From: Proteus terrae
GTDB lineage: Bacteria > Pseudomonadota > Gammaproteobacteria > Enterobacterales > Enterobacteriaceae
Reading direction: 5' to 3'
Length of the DNA stretch: 64,000 nucleotides
Assembly (NCBI RefSeq): GCF_003144325.1
Contig: NZ_PENS01000001.1
Location: forward strand, 310,001 to 374,000
The notes under the pieces are model-generated. The model saw only the letters and a list, made by a program, of their open reading frames with translations. It was not told the DNA's origin and searched no databases. Shown here in pieces: positions 1 to 8,136 of this stretch. The translations under genes were made by a program, and so were the position numbers. Within the stretch, counting starts at the first letter, position 1. The number at the start of each line of letters is the position of its first letter.

Positions 1-539
1 ATCCCCGGATATGCCATGACCCAATACCAATCATCAAAAGTTGGTACGGACTGACAAATAGTGCCATTTTGTTCCAAAATAAGTTGTAAGCCACCTAAAT
101 AACAAGGCGCAACATTATCATAGTGAACACTACCTGAAATACGTCCTTCAAGCTCGCCCATCATCAGCAGCAATTGCCTTTCACCAAAAGGCTTTTGAGC
201 AAATTCATTAAGCGCAACCAATGCCGCAACAACAGAACAAGCACTTGATCCTAAACCAGAACCAATTGGCATATTTTTCTCAAGTGTCATTGCAACAGGA
301 AGTTCTTTGCCTAACTTCTCACAAAATAACTGCCAACATTGATACACAATATTTTGCTTAGGATCTGAAGGTAATTTGCTAACAAAGTGCCCTTTACTTT
401 CAAGTGTAAATGCCGAAGCCGCTTCAACGGTGACACAGTCACCCAGTAATTGCCCATCAATAGGTGAAACTGCCGCGCCAAGGACATCGAATCCGACACT
501 CACGTTGCCTATTGATGCTGGTGCATAAACTTTAACCAC
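1..539 (-). CDS. thrB: Homoserine kinase, N-terminal part (runs off window)
   Basis: ThrB phosphorylates L-homoserine to O-phosphohomoserine in threonine biosynthesis, in the cytoplasm. The gene reads leftward and its 3' end lies outside the window, leaving about 179 codons. The GHMP-kinase glycine-rich ATP loop is visible ([12 protein letters not shown], about residues 89-100). The start is a GTG at 539-537 followed by VKVYAPAS, which matches the start of E. coli ThrB. It lies 2 bp after the thrA stop, so translation is probably coupled in a thrABC operon. thrC is expected beyond the window edge. Confidence 0.95.
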   Translation of the reverse strand, partial: MVKVYAPASIGNVSVGFDVLGAAVSPIDGQLLGDCVTVEAASAFTLESKGHFVSKLPSDPKQNIVYQCWQLFCEKLGKELPVAMTLEKNMPIGSGLGSSACSVVAALVALNEFAQKPFGERQLLLMMGELEGRISGSVHYDNVAPCYLGGLQLILEQNGTICQSVPTFDDWYWVMAYPG

Positions 540-541
540 GC

Positions 542-3001
542 TTAAACTCCCAATTTCCATGATAAGGTACGTAATACATCTGCAAACACCCCAGCAGCAG
601 TAACATCATTACCAGCACCATATCCACGTAATACCAATGGAATAGGTTGATAGTAGCGAGTGTAAAAGGCTAAAGCATTTTCACCATTTTTCACTTTAAA
701 CAGAGGATCATTTGCATCAACTGCCATTATCTTAACTTGGCATTTACCTTCATTGATGATGCCAACATAACGTAATACCTTACCTGCTTTTTGTGCTTCT
801 TCGACTTTAGCATCAAATTCAACATCAACTTGAGGTAAACGATTTAAGAAGCTTGCCACATCACCAGAGCTATCAAATGAAGCAGGCAGTACAGGCTCTA
901 CATCGATATCACTTAGTTCTAATTTATAACCCGCTTCACGCGCTAAAATAAGCAGTTTACGCGCAACATCCATACCTGAAAGGTCATCACGAGGATCTGG
1001 CTCAGTAAAACCTTTATCTTTTGCTGAAAGAGTTGCTTCAGATAAGCTTTTACCTTCATCTAATTGACCAAAAATGTAAGATAATGATCCTGAAAGAATA
1101 CCATTAAATTGAACTAACTCATCGCCTGCATTTAGCAAGTTTTGTAAGTTCTCAATAACAGGTAAACCTGCACCTACGTTAGTGTCATATAAGAACTTAC
1201 GGCGTGAAGCTTCCGCAGCTTGTCGAATTTGATAGTAATAATCCATCGACAGCGTATTCGCTTTTTTGTTTGGTGTAACCACGTTAAAGCCATTTTGTAA
1301 GAAATTTGCGTATTGTTGTGCAATTTCTTCGTTTGACGTGCAATCAACGATCACTGGATTTAAGAAGTGGTACTCTTTTTCTAAACGAATAAGTTGGCTA
1401 AAGCTAAAAGGCTCTTTGGCTTCTTTTAAAGCTTGCTGCCAATTATCTAAATCAATACCTTGCATATCTTTCAGCATGGCTCTTGAGTTAGCAATGCCGC
1501 ATACACGAAGATCGATATGCTTATTTTTTAACCATGCTTGTTGGCGATGGATCTGTTCAATTAACGCGCTACCTACACCACCAACACCAACAATAAAGAC
1601 TTCAACAATTTGATTGGTATTGAAAAGCATTTGATGGCACAAACGCACAGCATTGGTCGCTGAATCATTCGCAATAACAGCTGAAATTGAGCGTTCTGAA
1701 GAACCTTGTGCAATAGCTACAATATTAATATTGCCACGAGTTAATGCAGAGAAGAAGCGCGCTGAAATCCCTTTTAAAGTACGCATACCATCACCAACAA
1801 CAGATATGATAGCGACGTTTTCCATGATATCTAATGGATCAAGTACACCATCTTTTAATTCTAAATAGAATTCATCTGATAATGCTTTTTGCGCTCTAAT
1901 AAGCTCTTTTTGTGGCACACAAAAGCTGATGCTGTATTCAGAAGAAGATTGTGTAATCAGGACAACAGAAATCCCCGCTCTCGACATAACAGAAAACACA
2001 CGAGCAGCCATCCCTACCATACCTTTCATACCGGGGCCTGATACGTTGATCATCGCCATATTATTAAGGTTGGTGATCCCTTTAACGGGTGTACTATCGT
2101 CTTTTTGACCATCACCAATTAATGTACCCGGAGCATCTGGATTGCCTGTGTTTTTTATTAAACAAGGAATTTGGAATTGGGCGATAGGCGCAATTGTGCG
2201 AGGGTGAAGTACTTTAGCACCAAAGTAAGAGAGTTCCATCGCTTCTTGATATGACATCCCTTTTAACAGGCGTGCATCAGGAACTAAACGAGGATCGCAA
2301 GTATAAACACCGTCAACATCGGTCCAAATTTCACAACACTTTGCACGTAAGCAAGCAGCTAATACAGCAGCGGAGTAGTCTGAACCATTACGGCCTAATA
2401 CCACAAGTTCATTTTTCTCATTACCCGCAGTAAAACCTGCCATTAAAATCATATCGTCTTTTGCGATATTGAGTTCTAAGATGCGACGAGTAGATTCAGG
2501 AATATCAACAGTAGATTCTAAATAATGACCTTGTGCGAGCAAATTTTTTACTGGATCGATTACAGTGACATTGTAGCCACGAGCCTGTAAAACAGATTCC
2601 ATAATGGCGATAGAAAGCTTTTCACCACGACAAATCATCGCTGCATTGATGCTATCTGGGCATTGGCCTAATAAAGAGATCCCATGAAGAATATGTTTGA
2701 TCTCTGCAAATTCACGCTCAACTTTATCTTTTAAGCGTTCATAATCGAAACCAAGCTGTTTTTCTCTTAGACCTTGTAATAAGTTAGCAAAAATTTGCTC
2801 AGCTTCTCGTACTTGAGTGAGAGGATCTTCGCCTTCTGCCGTTTTTTCAATCATTGCAACCAAGTAGTTAGTTATCTTGGCTGGTGCTGATAATACGAGA
2901 GCGACTTGTCCCTGCTCTCTTTTTTTCTCAGCGATATCAGCAACATTCAGCACACGCTCTGCGTTGGCAACTGAAGTTCCTCCAAATTTTAACACTCGCA
3001 T
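542..3001 (-). CDS. thrA: Bifunctional aspartokinase I / homoserine dehydrogenase I
   Basis: ThrA catalyses the first and third steps of threonine synthesis: aspartate to aspartyl phosphate, and aspartate semialdehyde to homoserine. The protein is 819 aa, the usual length (E. coli 820). The order is an N-terminal aspartokinase domain (KFGGTS at residues 4-9), regulatory ACT domains in the middle, and a C-terminal dehydrogenase with a Rossmann motif ([13 protein letters not shown], about residue 466 on). The start is the ATG at 3001, which gives the conserved [10 protein letters not shown]. The reading frame stays open for 13 more codons upstream, but those codons lie in the attenuator terminator, so they are not coding. 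The gene is expressed from the thr promoter through thrL and regulated by Thr/Ile attenuation. Confidence 0.97.
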   Translation of the reverse strand: MRVLKFGGTSVANAERVLNVADIAEKKREQGQVALVLSAPAKITNYLVAMIEKTAEGEDPLTQVREAEQIFANLLQGLREKQLGFDYERLKDKVEREFAEIKHILHGISLLGQCPDSINAAMICRGEKLSIAIMESVLQARGYNVTVIDPVKNLLAQGHYLESTVDIPESTRRILELNIAKDDMILMAGFTAGNEKNELVVLGRNGSDYSAAVLAACLRAKCCEIWTDVDGVYTCDPRLVPDARLLKGMSYQEAMELSYFGAKVLHPRTIAPIAQFQIPCLIKNTGNPDAPGTLIGDGQKDDSTPVKGITNLNNMAMINVSGPGMKGMVGMAARVFSVMSRAGISVVLITQSSSEYSISFCVPQKELIRAQKALSDEFYLELKDGVLDPLDIMENVAIISVVGDGMRTLKGISARFFSALTRGNINIVAIAQGSSERSISAVIANDSATNAVRLCHQMLFNTNQIVEVFIVGVGGVGSALIEQIHRQQAWLKNKHIDLRVCGIANSRAMLKDMQGIDLDNWQQALKEAKEPFSFSQLIRLEKEYHFLNPVIVDCTSNEEIAQQYANFLQNGFNVVTPNKKANTLSMDYYYQIRQAAEASRRKFLYDTNVGAGLPVIENLQNLLNAGDELVQFNGILSGSLSYIFGQLDEGKSLSEATLSAKDKGFTEPDPRDDLSGMDVARKLLILAREAGYKLELSDIDVEPVLPASFDSSGDVASFLNRLPQVDVEFDAKVEEAQKAGKVLRYVGIINEGKCQVKIMAVDANDPLFKVKNGENALAFYTRYYQPIPLVLRGYGAGNDVTAAGVFADVLRTLSWKLGV

Positions 3002-3021
3002 ACAGCTCTCCTGATTTTTCA

Positions 3022-3060
3022 CCCAAAAAAAAACCCGCATTTCTCAATGCGGGCTTTTTC
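3022..3060 (-). terminator. thr operon attenuator terminator
   Basis: On the minus strand the 8-bp stem formed by 3034-3041 and 3046-3053 (CCCGCATT against AATGCGGG) is followed by a run of nine T at 3033-3025. It sits between the leader peptide stop and thrA, as the E. coli thr attenuator does. This is the Rho-independent terminator that forms when charged tRNA-Thr and tRNA-Ile are plentiful. Confidence 0.9.
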
Positions 3061-3072
3061 GATTTTCGTTTT

Positions 3073-3156
3073 TTATATGCGACAGCCCGCCCCGCAATAT
3101 AAGATTCCGGTGGTGGTGGTAATAATTGTCATTTTAGCTGGGCTGTAAATGCGCAT
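3073..3156 (-). CDS. thrL: thr operon leader peptide
   Basis: This is a 27-codon leader peptide rich in the regulatory residues: five Thr, four of them consecutive ACC codons (3120-3109), and five Ile. It ends about 12 nt before the attenuator hairpin. It begins at ATG 3156 behind AGGAT. An internal ATG at 3132 would give a 19-residue form closer in size to the 21-residue E. coli ThrL. Slow translation of the Thr and Ile codons would favour an antiterminator and allow thrABC expression. The C-terminal half, rich in Cys and Gly, differs from E. coli. Confidence 0.88.
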   Translation of the reverse strand: MRIYSPAKMTIITTTTGILYCGAGCRI

Positions 3157-3186
3157 AACTATCCTGTCTGTCTCAAAATTAGTTTG

Positions 3187-3224
3187 ACTATATACTGGTT
3201 AAAGCAAAGCGAGAGAGATGTCAA
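3187..3224 (-). promoter_or_regulatory. Probable thr operon promoter
   Basis: On the minus strand TTGACA lies at 3224-3219 and CTTTAACCAGTATATAGT further down, about 35 bp before thrL. The CTTTAACCA-TATA block closely resembles the E. coli thrL promoter as I remember it. There too a TTGACT lies about 24 bp upstream of the -10 element, too far to be a normal -35 pair. The exact -35 hexamer is therefore uncertain. Confidence 0.5.
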
Positions 3225-3807
3225 ATTTTTTCTTTTTTTTCACCGAAAAATAAACTCAACTTAAATAAAATATATTCGATCCTTACCTCTATTGTAGTAT
3301 AGATATTGCTATCACAAAGGGATAAACAAAGAAAATAAAGCTACCATTTTAGGGTTATTTGGGGATTTGTACTTTTATAAGGAATAAGGTATTTTATGCT
3401 AGTTTAAATTGTGTAACAAAACTGGAAAAAAAAATAAACCCCACTATATTTAACATATATTTTTCTTTTACATTACATAAATCAAATTATATAGTTAACT
3501 ATTGAAATCAAGGTTAAGCTGTTATCTTGATTTTGATATGTGTCAACAAAAGTTAGCTTTTTAGATGGTATTTAATACAACTGGTGTTATATTGCTGTTA
3601 ATAGACTATGGGCGTTTTGCATTCTGATTTTAGCGTTCATTGTCGATTAAAATTGCAAGCTTTGTAATAACGTGATGGTTATTTATCGAATTTCAATCTG
3701 GGTCTAGTTTTTACGTGCTAATAACAAAAATGAATAACCACACAAATGCACACAGAAGTTAAACACAGATTTCCTTTTTCTATTTTTGGTAATTTTAGGT
3801 AGCAAAT
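3225..3807. other. Long AT-rich gap between thr promoter and arcA
   Basis: These 583 bp separate the divergent thr operon and arcA and hold no convincing gene. The only clear element is the FNR-like site and -10 motif listed separately. The last 200 bp would be a long 5' untranslated leader for arcA if that promoter is the one used. An ORF of 69 codons on the minus strand across the arcA start has no recognisable features. Confidence 0.6.
3533..3576 (+). promoter_or_regulatory. Candidate FNR-activated arcA promoter
   Basis: TTGATATGTGTCAA at 3533-3546 matches the FNR consensus TTGAT-N4-ATCAA with one mismatch. A TTTAAT -10 hexamer lies at 3571-3576, so the start point would fall near 3582 and the site would be centred about -42, the class II activator position. 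E. coli arcA is known to be FNR-activated, which supports the reading. Confidence 0.6.
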
Positions 3808-4524
3808 ATGCAAACCCCGCACATTCTGATTGTTGAAGACGAAGTTGTTACTCGTAATACCCTGAAAAGCATATTCGAAGCTGAAGGGTATATCGTACAT
3901 GAAGCCACTGATGGCAACGAAATGCACAATGTTCTATCTGATCATGATATTAATCTGGTCATTATGGACATTAATCTTCCTGGTAAAAATGGGCTATTAC
4001 TTGCTCGTGAATTACGTGAACAGGCAAGTGTTGCATTAATGTTCCTAACGGGTCGTGATAATGAAGTAGATAAAATCTTAGGCCTAGAAATTGGTGCCGA
4101 TGATTACATTACTAAACCATTTAACCCTCGTGAATTAACGATTCGTGCACGTAACTTACTGTCACGTACCATGAATTTAGTTAATGGCACGGAAGAACGT
4201 CGTTTAGTTGAAAGCTATAAATTCAATGGTTGGGAGCTTGATATTAACAGTCGCTCACTAATCAGCCCTGCTGGTGAACAATATAAATTACCACGCAGTG
4301 AATTTCGTGCGATGCTACATTTCTGCGAGAATCCTGGAAAAATCCAAACTCGTGCAGAATTACTGAAGAAAATGACAGGCCGTGAACTGAAACCTCATGA
4401 TCGTACTGTTGACGTAACCATCCGTCGTATTCGTAAGCATTTTGAATCAACACCAGATACACCAGAAATCATTGCAACAATTCATGGTGAAGGTTATCGC
4501 TTCTGTGGTGATTTAGACGAGTGA
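3808..4524 (+). CDS. arcA: Aerobic/anaerobic redox response regulator ArcA
   Basis: ArcA is the DNA-binding response regulator of the Arc two-component system. When phosphorylated by ArcB under low oxygen, it represses respiratory and TCA genes and activates fermentation genes. At 238 aa it has the E. coli length. It has an N-terminal receiver domain (acidic pocket ED at 10-11, phospho-acceptor Asp54 in VIMDINLPG, Lys in TKPFNPRE) and a C-terminal OmpR-type winged helix with the recognition region [16 protein letters not shown]. The gene stands alone, with an FNR-like promoter upstream and a terminator downstream. Its partner arcB and the sRNA arcZ are about 40 kb away in this same window. 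Confidence 0.98.
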   Translation: MQTPHILIVEDEVVTRNTLKSIFEAEGYIVHEATDGNEMHNVLSDHDINLVIMDINLPGKNGLLLARELREQASVALMFLTGRDNEVDKILGLEIGADDYITKPFNPRELTIRARNLLSRTMNLVNGTEERRLVESYKFNGWELDINSRSLISPAGEQYKLPRSEFRAMLHFCENPGKIQTRAELLKKMTGRELKPHDRTVDVTIRRIRKHFESTPDTPEIIATIHGEGYRFCGDLDE

Positions 4525-4555
4525 TTTGATCCAACATCAAGCACTTAACTAATAG

Positions 4556-4588
4556 AAAACCCCTGAATAATATTCGGGGGTTTTCTTT
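4556..4588 (+). terminator. arcA terminator
   Basis: An inverted repeat AAAACCCC...GGGGTTTT (4556-4563 with 4577-4584) is followed by CTTTC. It lies 31 bp after the arcA stop. Confidence 0.8.
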
Positions 4589-4735
4589 CATCTAAAGAAG
4601 AGTTAGTAAAATCACAAAAGGTGAAAATTGATCTCAGCAACTGTTTTGAAAAAAAATATAACTTATTTTTAAAAAAAATTTTAAACCTTATTCGTATTAA
4701 TTTTATTAACCATTAATTTCTTTAGCAAATAAAAA

Positions 4736-5212
4736 TCACTCTTTCCACGGCATAATAGGTACTGCACTAATCGCATTTTTTGGCGAACCATCAATGACTT
4801 TATCTGAGTAAGTCAGATAAATCAGAGCATGACGCTGTTTATCGTAAAAACGCACAACTTGAAGCTTTTTAAATACAAGTGATGTTCTTTTCTGGAAAAC
4901 AACATCACCATTATTTTTTCCTTTAATAACCTTTTCACTTAGTTCAATAGGCCCTACTTGCTGGCAAGAGATTGCCGCATCAGCAGTATCTTCAGCAAGA
5001 CCTAAACTTCCTGAAATGCCCCCAGTTTTTGCTCGACTTAAATAACATGTGACATTTTTAACTTCAGGATCATCAAATGCTTCAATCACAATTTTATGGT
5101 TAGCGCCAAAAAATTTAAATACCGTATCCACGTAGCCAATTTCTTCTGCTTTTGCCATCAAAGAAAAAGGGAGTAAGATAGATACAGCTAACATCTTTTT
5201 GAAATTTAACAT
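4736..5212 (-). CDS. creA: CreA family periplasmic protein
   Basis: This is a 158-aa protein of the CreA family, whose biochemical role is not established. A Sec signal peptide is evident (residues 1-22, cleavage near AKA-EE). The conserved core has [39 protein letters not shown] and ending [14 protein letters not shown], very close to E. coli CreA. I chose the ATG at 5212 because it follows AAGGTAA and gives the signal peptide; an upstream in-frame ATG at 5272 adds 20 hydrophobic residues without support. In E. coli creA heads creABCD, encoding a carbon-source two-component system. Here creB, creC and creD are absent on both sides. Confidence 0.95.
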   Translation of the reverse strand: MLNFKKMLAVSILLPFSLMAKAEEIGYVDTVFKFFGANHKIVIEAFDDPEVKNVTCYLSRAKTGGISGSLGLAEDTADAAISCQQVGPIELSEKVIKGKNNGDVVFQKRTSLVFKKLQVVRFYDKQRHALIYLTYSDKVIDGSPKNAISAVPIMPWKE

Positions 5213-5415
5213 ATTTACCTTGTTCCATTGAAAAGATGAGAAAATAATTCCATCTAGAATAAAACAATCCATTACTAACTGATAGAAGAATTTGTGTACA
5301 TTAGTCGATGAAAAAGACTATATTTTACGATTGTCTAACAATATAACTTGTTATAGATGTTCAGGCTATTTACCATCTACAGCAATAAATAAACGAATAT
5401 GACTAAGGGAGATGT

Positions 5416-6324
5416 ATGGATCAAACCAACATCATACGTGATTTGCTCGCTTGGCTTGATAATAACCTAGATAAGCCATTATCCCTCGATAATGTCGCAA
5501 CTAAAGCGGGTTACTCCAAGTGGCATCTACAACGCATGTTTAAAGAAGTTACAGGACAAGCGATTGGTTCTTATATTCGTTCAAGGCGCCTATCCCGTGC
5601 AGCCGTTGCATTACGTTTAACGAGCCGCCCTATTTTAGACATTGCTTTGCAATATCGTTTTGATTCTCAACAGACTTTTACCCGCGCTTTTAAAAAGCAA
5701 TTTGATAGAACACCCGCTCTTTATCGCCGTTCTGATGAATGGTGTGCGGTAGGAATTTGTCCACCAATTACCTTAGATCCTCAAAATTTACCTAAATGGG
5801 AATTTGTAACGTTATCTGAGAAGAAATTAATTGGTATTGAGCAAACTTGCAGCCATACCCTTGAGCAATGGGCTGAAGCCTGCTCTAACATGCGTCAAAC
5901 CTTCTGGCACTACTATATGAGTAAGATAAGTGCCGTTCCTCATCAAGTGTATGGGCTTCATCACACTCAACATAGCGATGAGCATGAAGACGAACAGCGC
6001 GTACTTTATACAACTGCGGTTGAGCCAGATTATGCAACGTTTATTGATGATGATGCAGCAAATGAAGTCTCTCTCGCTGGCGGTGATTATATTCGCTTTG
6101 ATTTTGAAGGTGAGGCAAAACGAGGCGCAATGCAGGAGTTTTTATTCCTAATTTATGGTGTCTGTTTACCCAATATGGGATTAACACGCCGTAAAGGCTA
6201 TGATGTTGAAAAATACTATCTTAAAAATGTGCGTTACAGCAATGAGATGGTGACAGAGCCACAAGATCATATCGAACGTTTTGAATATTACATTCCCATT
6301 AAACGTGAAGATGTAACCGCATAA
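5416..6324 (+). CDS. rob: Right-origin-binding AraC/XylS-type regulator Rob
   Basis: Rob belongs to the MarA/SoxS/Rob group and activates stress and multidrug-efflux genes; it was first found as an oriC-binding protein. The N-terminal part (about residues 5-105) carries two helix-turn-helix motifs (NVATKAGYSKWHLQRMF and DIALQYRFDSQQTFTRAFK). The rest is a GyrI-like ligand-binding domain. The protein is 302 aa against 289 in E. coli. The ATG at 5416 follows AGGGAG. Neighbours creA and gpmB are those found in E. coli. A hairpin downstream is shared with gpmB. Confidence 0.96.
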   Translation: MDQTNIIRDLLAWLDNNLDKPLSLDNVATKAGYSKWHLQRMFKEVTGQAIGSYIRSRRLSRAAVALRLTSRPILDIALQYRFDSQQTFTRAFKKQFDRTPALYRRSDEWCAVGICPPITLDPQNLPKWEFVTLSEKKLIGIEQTCSHTLEQWAEACSNMRQTFWHYYMSKISAVPHQVYGLHHTQHSDEHEDEQRVLYTTAVEPDYATFIDDDAANEVSLAGGDYIRFDFEGEAKRGAMQEFLFLIYGVCLPNMGLTRRKGYDVEKYYLKNVRYSNEMVTEPQDHIERFEYYIPIKREDVTA

Positions 6325-6325
6325 T

Positions 6326-6363
6326 AAAAAGCTCTCTTTATGATATGAAAAAGAGAGCTTTTA
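6326..6363. terminator. Bidirectional terminator between rob and gpmB
   Basis: A 12-bp inverted repeat (AAAAGCTCTCTT at 6327-6338 with its complement at 6351-6362) is flanked by A and T runs on both sides. It separates the convergent rob and gpmB genes. Confidence 0.8.
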
Positions 6364-6367
6364 TTTT

Positions 6368-7015
6368 TTAGCGCTGAACTTCATCTAATGCAGTATCAGT
6401 AAGATGACTTACATCACCTGCCGTTTCAATCACCCAACCATTGGCAAGCCAAGGGCTATTTTGATAGTCAACGCGTGAAATCGAGCAATTACGCAATCTT
6501 AAACGGCGTTCTGCATATGCAGGTAATCCCAATACTGTGCTCAGTAAGCACCCTAAAGCAATACCATGACTGACTAAGAGAGGACGGCTATTTTCGGGTA
6601 ACTCAAGACATTGATTTAGCGCAGCCTGCATACGACTTGCTAATTCTGCCATTGATTCTCCTTGGGGAATTCGCCCATCAGGTGTACCATCAATCAAACT
6701 CTTGCGCCAAGCCTCTTCTTGTGTCTTTAATGTTGCGATCTCTCGCTGTTCAAGAACGCCCATATTGAGTTCACGTAAACGTGGGTCAGTTATCACTTCA
6801 CAGCCACAAGCTTGTGCAATGATTTCTGCCGTTTGACGAGTGCGGCCAAGATCGCTTGAGATAATGTGGGTAATGCCTGCTGATTTTACTTTTTCAGCAA
6901 CTTGCTGTGCTTGACGCACACCATTTGCTGTTAGTGGGCTATCAGATTGCCCTTGAATACGTCTCGCCACGTTCCATTCAGTTTCACCGTGGCGAACAAG
7001 ATAGACCTGTAACAT
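6368..7015 (-). CDS. gpmB: Histidine phosphatase family protein GpmB
   Basis: A 215-aa member of the histidine phosphatase superfamily, annotated in E. coli as a probable phosphoglycerate mutase; its actual substrate is unsettled. The catalytic RHG motif is at residues 8-10 (His9), with Arg58, Glu82 and the second histidine His150 in LLVSHGIAL. Length and order next to rob and yjjX match E. coli gpmB (ytjC). It is divergent from yjjX across a 51-bp gap that must hold both promoters. Confidence 0.95.
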   Translation of the reverse strand: MLQVYLVRHGETEWNVARRIQGQSDSPLTANGVRQAQQVAEKVKSAGITHIISSDLGRTRQTAEIIAQACGCEVITDPRLRELNMGVLEQREIATLKTQEEAWRKSLIDGTPDGRIPQGESMAELASRMQAALNQCLELPENSRPLLVSHGIALGCLLSTVLGLPAYAERRLRLRNCSISRVDYQNSPWLANGWVIETAGDVSHLTDTALDEVQR

Positions 7016-7066
7016 ACATTTTTTCCGTTATACTGCTCTAATTTTTCAAAGGATGATTAATTCATT

Positions 7067-7603
7067 ATGTATCATGTCATTGCAGCCACTACGAATCCAG
7101 CAAAAATCAACGCGATAAAACTCGCCTTTGAGCAAGTATTCGGTAAAGATACCTTTGATATTGAAGATATTAATGTCGATAGCCGTGTTCCACAGCAACC
7201 TATCGGAAATACAGAAACGAGAACTGGCGCACGTCAACGTGTGATGGCGGCTCGTCAAGTTCGCCCTGAAGCTGATTTTTGGGTTGGCGTCGAAGCCGGT
7301 ATTGAAGATGATATGACTTTTGCTTGGATTGTTGTCGAACATGGGCAAATTCGTGGAGAATCACGCTCTGCAAGCCTTATGCTACCAGAACAGATCTTAA
7401 AAGGGATCCGTGAAGGTCGCGAGCTTGGCGATGAAATGGCTTTCTTAACAAAGATTGATAATATTAAACAGCGCGGTGGTGCGATTGGTTATTTTACTGA
7501 TGGCCTACTTAGTCGTACTTCTGTGTATCAACAAGCATTAGTGCTGGCATTAGTGCCCGTCACTCATGATATCTATAAAGAACTCAATCAAAAAGAAGAT
7601 TAA
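7067..7603 (+). CDS. yjjX: Inosine/xanthosine triphosphatase
   Basis: YjjX removes non-canonical inosine and xanthosine triphosphates from the nucleotide pool. The 178-aa protein has the family start [17 protein letters not shown] and the central [14 protein letters not shown] and EARS-like (RGESRSASL) blocks seen in E. coli YjjX (170 aa). The Shine-Dalgarno sequence (AAGGA) is about 13 nt from the ATG, longer than usual. The gene lies between gpmB and trpR, as in E. coli. Confidence 0.93.
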   Translation: MYHVIAATTNPAKINAIKLAFEQVFGKDTFDIEDINVDSRVPQQPIGNTETRTGARQRVMAARQVRPEADFWVGVEAGIEDDMTFAWIVVEHGQIRGESRSASLMLPEQILKGIREGRELGDEMAFLTKIDNIKQRGGAIGYFTDGLLSRTSVYQQALVLALVPVTHDIYKELNQKED

Positions 7604-7655
7604 TAATTAATCTGATACGTTTTTTAGATATATCAGCTTTAGATAAATAAGAAAC

Positions 7656-7692
7656 AAAAAAGCCATTTAATCAAATGATTAAATGGCTTTTT
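7656..7692. terminator. Bidirectional terminator between yjjX and trpR
   Basis: A long near-perfect hairpin: AAAAAAGCCATTTAATCA at 7656-7673 pairs with the complementary stretch ending at 7692. A runs on one side and T runs on the other suit termination in both directions. Confidence 0.85.
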
Positions 7693-7723
7693 TATTACTC
7701 TAGTTTATATCATAACAACGCAA

Positions 7724-8035
7724 CTATTTCTTTGTCATTAGCTCTTTTTCAAGCCATAATTTCACGTCATGTGGCGCTGTTTTTAAACTATTAGAGCCTC
7801 TAGTGATGGTGGCAATACCAACGCCTAACTCTTCTTTTAACTCACGCTGACTTAAATCGCCTCGCATTAGCTCTTGCACAATGCGGACTCGCGTTGCCAA
7901 AGCACTACGTTCATCGGGTGTCATTAAAAGTTGTAAAATAGGAAATTGCACATCTTGCTCAAAAGCATGTTGTAATAACGCAACAAATCTTAGCCAGTGC
8001 TCATTCTCTTCAGGTGATAATGCAGGATCTTGCAT
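7724..8035 (-). CDS. trpR: Trp operon repressor
   Basis: TrpR binds L-tryptophan and represses trp biosynthetic genes and itself. The 103-aa all-helical protein carries the diagnostic block [23 protein letters not shown] in parts and the helix-turn-helix [20 protein letters not shown]. The ATG at 8035 is preceded by AAGAGG; a GTG at 8059 would add eight residues but is poorly supported and lies in the operator. The gene follows slt in the same direction, as in E. coli. Confidence 0.96.
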   Translation of the reverse strand: MQDPALSPEENEHWLRFVALLQHAFEQDVQFPILQLLMTPDERSALATRVRIVQELMRGDLSQRELKEELGVGIATITRGSNSLKTAPHDVKLWLEKELMTKK

Positions 8036-8056
8036 CGTGGGAACCTCTTTTTGCCA

Positions 8057-8076
8057 CACTCATTAACTAGTACACA
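8057..8076 (-). promoter_or_regulatory. Candidate TrpR operator before trpR
   Basis: On the minus strand GTGTACTAGTTAATGAGTGT fits the trp operator pattern GTACTAGTTAACTAGTAC. The left half is perfect and the right half degenerate. It sits about 20 bp upstream of the trpR start, so it suits autoregulation. The match was judged by eye. Confidence 0.6.
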
Positions 8077-8136
8077 ATATAACATACTTTGCTAATGTAC
8101 AAAGAGGCTCCGACGATAAATCCGCGCTATTATCTC

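Noticed and set aside
3002-3040. 13-codon N-terminal extension of thrA
   Set aside because: It lies in the attenuator hairpin and adds residues absent from ThrA relatives; ATG 3001 gives the conserved start.
8036-8059. GTG start extending trpR by eight residues
   Set aside because: It falls inside the candidate TrpR operator and lacks a ribosome site; ATG 8035 is preceded by AAGAGG.
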